A stretch of DNA of 5,116 bases from Planctomycetaceae bacterium (lineage in GTDB: Bacteria; Planctomycetota; Planctomycetia; Pirellulales; Thermoguttaceae): assembly GCA_031261125.1 (NCBI GenBank), contig JAISJZ010000008.1, positions 1 to 5,116 of the forward strand, in the 5' to 3' direction. Position 1 is the first letter of the stretch, and every line of letters starts with the position of its first letter. The notes beneath the pieces were generated by a model. That model saw only the letters and a list, made by a program, of their open reading frames with translations, was not told the DNA's origin and searched no databases. Shown in pieces: positions 1 through 5,116 of the stretch. The translations under genes were made by a program, and so were the position numbers.

Positions 1-1115
1 TTGACGGTACGCATATTGCCGAAACGCTCAAACTGCTCAATCCTGAAACAACATTGTTCATCATTGCGTCAAAGACATTCACAACGCAGGAAACGATGAC
101 TAATGCGGAAAGCGCAAAGCGGTGGTTTGTTAGCGGCGGTTCAGCAGGGGCTAAAGCCCCGTCGCTAACGGATATTGCGAAACATTTCGTTGCTCTTTCC
201 ACCAACGCGAAAAAAGTTGCGGAATTCGGTATCGACACAGAAAATATGTTTGAATTCTGGGATTGGGTCGGCGGACGATATTCGCTCTGGTCGGCTATCG
301 GTCTTTCGATTGTTCTCTCTGTCGGCTTTGAAAATTTTGAGGAGTTGTTGACCGGAGCGTTTGAAGTTGACGAACATTTCCGCAATACTCCACTTGAAAA
401 AAATATCCCCGTGATAATGGCGTTGCTCGGTGTTTGGTATAACAATTTTTGGGATGCGGATACGCAGGCAATCCTGCCGTATGACCAATATATGCACCGG
501 TTTGCGGCGTATTTTCAACAGGGCGATATGGAAAGCAACGGTAAGGGAATCACGCGGAATAATCAAAATGTTGACTATCAAACGGGGGCGGTGATTTGGG
601 GTGAACCCGGCACAAACGGGCAGCACGCATTTTATCAACTCATTCATCAGGGAACGAAGTTGATACCTTGCGATTTTCTTGCACCGGCAAAATCGCAAAA
701 TCCCTTGGGAGACCATCATCCGAAACTATTGGCAAACTTTTTAGCACAAACCGAAGCATTGATGCGAGGCAAAACCCTTGAAGAAGCAGAAGCAGAACTT
801 TCTGCCGCGGGTCTTGACCGGAGTGAGGTTGAGCGTCTTGCTCCGTCCAAAGTTTTCAGCGGCAACCGCCCGAATAATTCGTTCTTCTTTGAGAAGTTGA
901 CACCGAAAACACTGGGGGCTTTGATTGCGTTTTACGAACATAAAATTTTCGTGCAGGGAATTATATGGAACATCAACTCGTTTGACCAGATGGGCGTTGA
1001 ACTCGGCAAACAGTTGGCAAGTAAAGTCCTGCCGGAATTGCTGAACGAAGAAACGATTACTGCTCACGATTCCTCTACTAACGGTCTGATTGCATATTAC
1101 AAGAAACATAAATAA
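1..1115 (+). CDS. pgi: Glucose-6-phosphate isomerase, C-terminal two thirds (5' end outside window)
   Basis: The enzyme interconverts glucose 6-phosphate and fructose 6-phosphate in glycolysis and gluconeogenesis, in the cytoplasm. The first whole codon is at 3, and 370 residues are visible before the TAA at 1113-1115. Seen in order (visible numbering): ASKTFTTQETMTNA; the family signature around WDWVGGRYSLWSAIGLS; QQGDMESNGK; GEPGTNGQHAFYQLIHQG; and the second signature around SFDQMGVELGK. The catalytic residues known in E. coli PGI (Glu355, His386, Lys514) correspond to E177, H208 and K336 here with identical spacing, so the active site looks intact. From comparison with E. coli, roughly 185 N-terminal residues are missing. 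A palindromic repeat at 129-169 encodes residues 43-56. It replaces the usual short segment between WF and KHF and makes the loop about six residues longer than in E. coli (from memory). The next gene follows 7 bp after the stop. The TTG at 54 is an internal leucine codon, not a start. Confidence 0.97.
   Translation, partial: DGTHIAETLKLLNPETTLFIIASKTFTTQETMTNAESAKRWFVSGGSAGAKAPSLTDIAKHFVALSTNAKKVAEFGIDTENMFEFWDWVGGRYSLWSAIGLSIVLSVGFENFEELLTGAFEVDEHFRNTPLEKNIPVIMALLGVWYNNFWDADTQAILPYDQYMHRFAAYFQQGDMESNGKGITRNNQNVDYQTGAVIWGEPGTNGQHAFYQLIHQGTKLIPCDFLAPAKSQNPLGDHHPKLLANFLAQTEALMRGKTLEEAEAELSAAGLDRSEVERLAPSKVFSGNRPNNSFFFEKLTPKTLGALIAFYEHKIFVQGIIWNINSFDQMGVELGKQLASKVLPELLNEETITAHDSSTNGLIAYYKKHK
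129..169 (+). repeat. In-frame palindromic repeat inside pgi (41 bp)
   Basis: The unit begins GTTAGCG (129-135) and ends CGCTAAC (163-169), a perfect 7-bp inverted pair. An inner hairpin pairs GGGGCT (147-152) with AGCCCC (155-160) around a 2-nt loop. It is read in the pgi frame as VSGGSAGAKAPSLT, with the last codon completed by one following base. The final 15 bases (AGCCCCGTCGCTAAC) are identical to the end of the full copy in cysS at 1996-2033. Relative to that copy it is 3 bp longer in the core. Palindromic structure plus presence in a second, unrelated gene marks it as a dispersed element rather than native pgi sequence. How it moves is not visible. Confidence 0.88.
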
Positions 1116-1122
1116 TCCGACA

Positions 1123-2745
1123 ATGATTCGCATATACAACACACTTACTAAAACGAAAGAAGAATTCAAACCGGTTCAGGAAGGCAAAGCGGGTATCTAT
1201 CTCTGCGGTCCTACCGTGTATAAGCCGTCTCATATCGGACATATGGTAGGTCCTGTGATATTCGATGCGGTTAAGCGTTATCTTGCTTACAACGGCTATG
1301 ATGTTCATCTGGTAATTAACATTACCGATGTCGATGACAAAATTATCGGCGAAGCAAATGCCCTCGCTATAACTGCGGCTGCCGTTGCCGATGAAATGAC
1401 AGCGGATTATTGGGCTAACCTCGAAGCAATGAGCGTCAAAGAGTCGGTCTATGCTTTTCCGAAAGTATCCGATTATATTCCGCATATTATTGACTTCGTA
1501 CAGAAGTTGATTGACAAGGAGTTTGCTTACGAATCGGAAGGCGATGTTTATTACGATGTCGGTAAGTTCCCCGATTACGGGAAACTTTCGCATCGTTCTA
1601 TTGAGCAGATGTCCGGCGAAGGCGGAAGTACTGCTGCTAAAAAACACACGCCGTTTGATTTTGCCCTTTGGAAATCGGCAAAGCCGAACGAACCGTTCTG
1701 GGAATCGCCGTGGGGAAAAGGAAGACCCGGCTGGCATATTGAATGTTCTGTGATGAGCAGGGAAATACTCGGTGAAACATTTGATATTCACGGCGGCGGT
1801 CTCGATTTAGTATTTCCGCATCACGAAAACGAAGTTGCACAAAGCGAAGCGAGACACGGAAAGCCGATGTGCAATTTTTGGATGCACAACGGATTGATGC
1901 AGGCAAGCAGCGAAACCGGCAAACTCGGCGGACGAAACACGAAAGCCGTTAGCGAAGATTCAGCGGCTGTTAGCGAAGGGGCTTCAGCCCCCGTTGTTAG
2001 TGAAGATTCAGCGGGGGCAGCCCCGTCGCTAACATCTTCGCAAGAGCAGGAAACCAATAAAATCAGCAAATCCAAGGGGGCAAGCGCATTCCGCGATATG
2101 CTGAAACAGTTCACGCCGGAAACAATCCGATTTTTCCTGCTTTCAACTCATTACCGCCGTCCGATTGATTTCAGTACGGAACGGATTGAAGAAGTCGGCA
2201 AAGGACTTGAAACGTTTTACCGTTTTTTCAAGCGGTTTGAAAAAATTACCGGTCAGAATTTTTATCAACTTGACGCACCGGCACTGCGGAAAGAGTTGAC
2301 CCCGTCTTCCATCGGCGTTGATTTGCGGAATAAATTCCTCGAATTTATGGACGATGATTTCAACACGGGCGGTGCAGTCGGCGTTCTCTTTGATTTTTTG
2401 CGGACGCTTAACAAATTCATAGACGATACGAAACTTGAAGATGGCAGCAAACGAGGCAGCAGCGATGAAGATGCTCTTATCAAAGGCGCAACGCTTCTCC
2501 GTGAACTTGCTCTCACGCTGGGATTGTTTATCACGCAACAGGCAAGCCGGCAATGCAGTGGAACGGAATTGACGGGCAAGAACGGTGAACTCATAGACAA
2601 ACTGCTCACGCTGTTGATTGAATTGCGGCAGACCGCCCGTAAAAACAAGGACTTCTCAACTGGCGATAAGATTCGGAACGATTTGCAGTCCTTCGGTGTG
2701 GTTTTAACCGACAGACCGGACGGAACTGAATGGACTATCGGATAG
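1123..2745 (+). CDS. cysS: Cysteinyl-tRNA synthetase (CysRS) with a repeat-derived insert before the KMSKS loop
   Basis: Class I aminoacyl-tRNA synthetase that activates cysteine with ATP and charges tRNA-Cys in the cytoplasm; 540 residues. I chose the ATG at 1123 because MIRIYNTLTKTKEEF matches the usual CysRS N terminus and lies 7 bp past the pgi stop. A TTG at 1090 would overlap pgi, and no clear ribosome site is seen for either. Visible motifs: LCGPTVY with C28; HIGH at 37-40; WHIECS with C208; DIHGGG; FPHHENE with H233 and E237; and KISKS at 313-317 in place of KMSKS. C28, C208, H233 and E237 match the zinc ligands C28, C209, H234 and E238 of E. coli CysRS. The C terminus ends RPDGTEWTIG, as is common in the family. 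The protein is longer than the usual 460 or so residues. Part of the excess is residues 276-304, encoded by the repeat cluster at 1948-2033, about eight residues before KISKS. The gene ends in TAG and overlaps the 3' end of rfbG by 11 bp. It is probably cotranscribed with pgi. Confidence 0.97.
   Translation: MIRIYNTLTKTKEEFKPVQEGKAGIYLCGPTVYKPSHIGHMVGPVIFDAVKRYLAYNGYDVHLVINITDVDDKIIGEANALAITAAAVADEMTADYWANLEAMSVKESVYAFPKVSDYIPHIIDFVQKLIDKEFAYESEGDVYYDVGKFPDYGKLSHRSIEQMSGEGGSTAAKKHTPFDFALWKSAKPNEPFWESPWGKGRPGWHIECSVMSREILGETFDIHGGGLDLVFPHHENEVAQSEARHGKPMCNFWMHNGLMQASSETGKLGGRNTKAVSEDSAAVSEGASAPVVSEDSAGAAPSLTSSQEQETNKISKSKGASAFRDMLKQFTPETIRFFLLSTHYRRPIDFSTERIEEVGKGLETFYRFFKRFEKITGQNFYQLDAPALRKELTPSSIGVDLRNKFLEFMDDDFNTGGAVGVLFDFLRTLNKFIDDTKLEDGSKRGSSDEDALIKGATLLRELALTLGLFITQQASRQCSGTELTGKNGELIDKLLTLLIELRQTARKNKDFSTGDKIRNDLQSFGVVLTDRPDGTEWTIG
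1948..2033 (+). repeat. Cluster of three palindromic repeat units inside cysS
   Basis: Three units start with GTTAG at 1948, 1969 and 1996, all at codon position 1. Unit 1 (1948-1968) is a left half, read VSEDSAA. Unit 2 (1969-1995) holds a GGGGCT/AGCCCC hairpin at 1978-1991 and is read VSEGASAPV. Unit 3 (1996-2033) is a full 38-bp copy starting GTTAGTGAAG and ending CGCTAAC, read VSEDSAGAAPSLT. The first 19 bases of units 1 and 3 differ at one position. Unit 2 matches the reverse complement of the pgi copy at 22 of 25 positions over 1969-1993, so it is probably an inverted copy. The cluster is 86 bp long. It adds small and acidic residues, likely a flexible loop, without breaking the frame. 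Spacers and repeat lengths do not fit a CRISPR array. Confidence 0.88.
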
Positions 2746-3832
2746 ATTCGGTGTATTCCGCTATCTGATGAACCGTAATGACTTTGCCGGTTTCGGCGAA
2801 TGTTTTATACCAGCGGATTGTTTCCTGCACTGATTTTTCAATACTCCAAAGCGGCTTCCAATTAAGTTGTTGCTGCGATTTGCTGCTGTCTAATAGAAGA
2901 ATACCTGTTTCTATCAGGGGGTTGCCCCCCCCCGCTCTTGTAATGTCCTCCGCGAGTAAATCTTCTTTAACTTCAAAGCGGATGCGGTTCCAAGAGTGAG
3001 AAGATTTCTCCGCTAATTCGAGAACGGTAAAACCGGTATTGTGAGCAGCGTTAAATGCGGGACCAAAGTTCCACGGTTCGGCAAACTTCCTGCCTTCTTC
3101 GAGTAATTTTTGTCCGAGTAAAAGATAACCGTACAGCGGTTCTAAAACAAACTGCCAAGGACGTACCGCAGCAGGTTTTCTGATAATTGTTATCTTATCT
3201 GATATTGCCGAGCGGATTAAGTCCGGCACGAGACGGTATTGCGACCAATCGCCGCCGCCGATAACGTTGCCTGCTCTTGCGGTTGCGACCGGCGGCAGAG
3301 CAGGATAAGAACTGCGGTACGATTGTGCCGTTAATTCCGCACACGCTTTGGACGCAGAATACGGGTCAACTCCGCCGAGTTCATCTGTTTCACGGTATCC
3401 CTGTTTTTGTTCTTTGTTTTTATAGCATTTATCCGAAGTAATGACGACAACTGCCTTTATGCTTTCGCAATTACGGCACGCTTCCAGCAGATTTGCTGTT
3501 CCCAAGACATTGGTTGAAAATGTATCAAGCGGTTTTTGATACGAGACGTTCACAAGCGGCTGGGCTGCAAAGTGAAAAACAATATCCGGCTGCGTTTCCG
3601 ATATTGCTTGCTGAAGAAGTTCATAGTTCCGAATATCGCCGCGGTAATCCTGTTCCAGTTTGGGATTGAGAACCGAAAAATGGTCGGGTTCCGAAACCTT
3701 GCCCGGAAGCGAATAACCCGCAACGGCGGCTCCGAGTTGCGATAACCATTCGGTCATCCACGTTCCCTTGAATCCGCTGTGTCCGGTCAGAAATACTTTA
3801 CTGCTTTGGTAGATATTGTTAAATGCTGACAT
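2735..3832 (-). CDS. rfbG: CDP-glucose 4,6-dehydratase
   Basis: NAD-dependent extended short-chain dehydrogenase/reductase. It converts CDP-D-glucose to CDP-4-keto-6-deoxy-D-glucose, the entry step to 3,6-dideoxyhexoses of O-antigens and other surface glycans. The protein has 365 residues, normal for the family. Motifs: the nucleotide-binding TGHSGFKG at 16-23; HFAAQPLV after the fourth strand; TSDKCY at 132-137, where dTDP-glucose dehydratases have a TDE motif; the catalytic YSASK with Y158 and K162; RAGNVIGGGDW; and RPWQFVLEPLYGYL around 224. The last two, with TSDK, point to the CDP-glucose branch. I chose the ATG at 3830-3832 because it leaves a typical N-terminal length before KVFLTG. 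An ATG at 3857-3859 would add nine residues. No ribosome site is clear for either. The gene ends in TAG at 2735-2737, inside the end of cysS. The usual partners, glucose-1-phosphate cytidylyltransferase (rfbF) and the dideoxysugar genes, are not in the window. A run of nine G on the coding strand lies near codons 300-303, with the frame intact. Confidence 0.93.
   Translation of the reverse strand: MSAFNNIYQSSKVFLTGHSGFKGTWMTEWLSQLGAAVAGYSLPGKVSEPDHFSVLNPKLEQDYRGDIRNYELLQQAISETQPDIVFHFAAQPLVNVSYQKPLDTFSTNVLGTANLLEACRNCESIKAVVVITSDKCYKNKEQKQGYRETDELGGVDPYSASKACAELTAQSYRSSYPALPPVATARAGNVIGGGDWSQYRLVPDLIRSAISDKITIIRKPAAVRPWQFVLEPLYGYLLLGQKLLEEGRKFAEPWNFGPAFNAAHNTGFTVLELAEKSSHSWNRIRFEVKEDLLAEDITRAGGGNPLIETGILLLDSSKSQQQLNWKPLWSIEKSVQETIRWYKTFAETGKVITVHQIAEYTESIR
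2917..2933. repeat. G5-ttg-C9 tract inside rfbG
   Basis: Five G (2917-2921), a 3-base loop and nine C (2925-2933) form a perfect small hairpin within rfbG. On the coding strand this reads AGGGNP, in a variable stretch before LLLDSSKSQQQLNW. The reading frame is preserved with nine C. Homopolymers of this length are prone to slippage and to sequencing error. The core, AGCGGGGG then CA then CCCC, faintly resembles the palindromic repeat of pgi and cysS and has the same codon phase (A-G), but the GTTAG termini are absent. Confidence 0.6.
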
Positions 3833-3916
3833 ATATTTTACGGACAAAGACAGATGCATTCAAAGTCCGCAATCGTTTGATTTCAGGTTTTGGCGAGCGG
3901 CATATTGTGAGTGTGA

Positions 3917-5116
3917 CTAACGTGAAAACCGATAGGTCTTTCCGGCTTGAACTTCCCGCGTTGCTTTTTCCCATTCCGGTAATTTCAGGCGGAAAGAATG
4001 TTTGCTCTGTTCTAATTGGGTGAGCGGCTTGTCCGGTGTGCCGCGCAGTGTGTCGGACTGTAAACGTTTTACATCGGGATTCAATCGGACTTCCGCCGTA
4101 TCGCCTTGAATGTTGACATCAACGATGCCGGTTCCATCGTAATCGAAATACGGTGTTGAACCAACGGCAATGATTCGAGCCGGATTTTCCGGCAGCGGCA
4201 GCGGTTGCCAATCGGTTGGTCTTGCCCGCATAAAAAGATATTCTTTGCTGAGCATCGCAACGTTTTTCGAATAACTTACGGCGGTCGGCGGGAATATCCA
4301 TTCATCGGGATTTATCGGCTTCAACTGCGTTCCGCGCGGCAATGTTCGGAATGTTTCACCGGCAATCAAGAAACTGACAAACCGCTCCGGCGTATGAACG
4401 GCATTGAGATAATGGGTTGACCATGCCTGATTATGCGCAACGTTAAATCGGCTGTCGTACTGAAATTGGCACGCAACCTGAACGCCTTTGTTACGAAAAA
4501 ACCGAGCCATTGCCGGATAGAGGTCAATTTGCCGGAGCGTATCGCTGGCATCGAATTCATAAACAAGCCGGGCTTTCTTGGCAAGCACGGAAGACCAACC
4601 GGAATCCGCCGTTGCCGTCAACAAATTTCGGGCATCGGCTTGCGGTGTTTGCGATAAACCGCCGGGATACAAACTCATCGTAATCGTTTCGCAAGGACTG
4701 TCCGCTATCGCTTGATGACTCACGTCGTGATTCTGCCACGCCGAATACGCTATCGATTGCTTTGCCTCGGTATCACGAATCGTTTGATACATCGTCTCAA
4801 TGTACCGCCGGATTTGCGTGTATTGGAAATAGTTCCACGTTTCGGTTGATTCCCATTCCGGTCCTGGCAACGTTGCGTTCCATTCCTTTCGAATCTTTTT
4901 CCGATACGCAACATTTGGGTCGGCATCGGTGTTTTCGTCTTCCTTTTTCGCCGACCAAACCCGACCGTGAGGGCGAGCGGTAAGGTCGGTTAATTCGCCG
5001 TAACTCCACTACAGCGGCTCCTGGATAATTTCGAACAGATTCAAACACGGTTCGTCAACGAGACGATGTTTGGTATAAGGATTTTCATGTTCGAGAAATT
5101 GTTTCAAATACCGCTG
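3917..5116 (-). pseudogene. Probable clan GH-A glycoside hydrolase (GH5-like), interrupted by an in-frame TAG, 5' end outside window
   Basis: On the minus strand, one frame runs from the window edge for 35 codons, meets TAG at 5011-5009, then stays open for 363 codons to TAG at 3919-3917. Both sides read like one protein. Before the stop are FLEHENPYT and LVDEPCLNLFEIIQEPL, a pattern typical of the fourth-strand region of GH-A barrels, in which E33 (visible numbering) would be the acid/base. After it comes WSYGELTDLTARP. Further on, RLVYEFDASDT at 4570-4538 looks like the seventh-strand nucleophile segment (E187), followed by QVACQFQYDSRF and AWSTHYLNAVHTP. A beta-rich C-terminal part follows. 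The substrate cannot be told. Family assignment rests on motif resemblance only. If the TAG is real, the product would be cut just after the acid/base. The first later starts, TTG at 4870 and ATG at 4792, would lack that residue, so I call it a pseudogene. A read error or readthrough are the alternatives. rfbG follows 84 bp downstream on the same strand. That gap holds no clear promoter or terminator. Confidence 0.65.
5009..5011 (-). other. In-frame amber codon within the hydrolase frame
   Basis: The TAG sits between EIIQEPL and WSYGELTD with no frame change on either side, so a single substitution explains it. TAT or TAC (Tyr) is the simplest ancestor, because aromatic residues commonly follow this motif in such barrels; TGG, CAG, AAG, GAG, TTG, TCG and TTA/TAA-type changes are also one step away. 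cysS, rfbG and this gene itself all end in TAG, so TAG appears to be a working stop codon in this genome. Confidence 0.7.

Noticed and set aside
165..719. Long open frame on the minus strand opposite pgi (also 741-1169).
   Set aside because: Antisense to a strongly conserved pgi sequence, with no recognisable motif; a shadow of codon bias.
1078..1791. 237-codon open frame on the minus strand opposite cysS.
   Set aside because: The opposite strand encodes well-conserved CysRS with all zinc ligands and HIGH; the antisense translation shows no family features.
1948..2033. Possible CRISPR array or intrinsic terminator, given repeated palindromic units.
   Set aside because: Units are adjacent without unique spacers, differ in length and orientation, lie in an open reading frame, and no T run follows the hairpins.
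3833..3859. Promoter-like TTGAAT, 17-base spacer, TAAAAT on the minus strand before rfbG.
   Set aside because: The -10-like element abuts the chosen ATG, so transcription would start at or after the start codon; probably chance in an AT-rich stretch.
3841..3869. Inverted pair CGGAC/GTCCG around an ATGCAT in the gap before rfbG.
   Set aside because: Only five paired bases with a 19-base loop and no T run; too weak to call an operator or terminator.
3917..4870. Independent gene starting with TTG at 4870.
   Set aside because: The frame upstream of 4870 continues with protein-like sequence back to the TAG at 5011 and beyond it, so the TTG is more likely an internal leucine of a longer protein.
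4797..5048. Minus-strand frame starting MFESVRN as a gene or as evidence of a frameshift rather than a nonsense codon.
   Set aside because: Its sequence is Arg/Cys-rich and unlike the hydrolase, while the neighbouring frame reads sensibly on both sides of the TAG, so no frameshift is needed.

Overview
The window holds four protein genes and no RNA genes. Two read rightward: the 3' two thirds of a glucose-6-phosphate isomerase gene (pgi), then a complete cysteinyl-tRNA synthetase gene (cysS). Two read leftward: a CDP-glucose 4,6-dehydratase gene (rfbG) and the 3' part of a probable clan GH-A glycoside hydrolase gene that is broken by an in-frame TAG and runs off the right edge. Base composition is moderate. 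No convincing Shine-Dalgarno sequence precedes cysS or rfbG. The long CysRS, with its ASSETGKLGGRNT stretch before the KMSKS-type loop, resembles planctomycete enzymes as I remember them. An uncultured planctomycete-like bacterium is therefore my best guess, but it is inference.

Layout: pgi (1-1115, 5' end missing) is followed after 7 bp by cysS (1123-2745), probably as one transcript. cysS and rfbG (2735-3832, minus) converge and overlap by 11 bp at their stop codons. An 84-bp gap separates rfbG from the hydrolase gene (3917-5116, minus), which lies upstream of it on the same strand. pgi serves central carbon metabolism, cysS serves translation, and rfbG serves 3,6-dideoxyhexose synthesis for surface glycans. 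I see no common pathway for all four.

The most striking feature is a short, GC-rich, near-palindromic repeat with termini GTTAGCG and CGCTAAC. It lies inside the coding sequence of two unrelated housekeeping enzymes: one 41-bp copy in pgi (129-169) and a cluster of three related units in cysS (1948-2033), the last a full 38-bp copy. Both genes read it in the same phase, giving VSGGSAGAKAPSLT and VSEDSAGAAPSLT. That phase is the only open one of the three on this strand. The middle unit of the cysS cluster looks like a reverse-oriented copy. The pattern resembles the Rickettsia palindromic elements that insert in frame into genes, but the sequence is not one I recognise.

The second oddity is the hydrolase: 35 codons, a TAG, then 363 open codons in the same frame, with the stop just after a probable catalytic QEP motif. 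Other genes here end in TAG, so a nonsense mutation or a base-call error is more likely than recoding.
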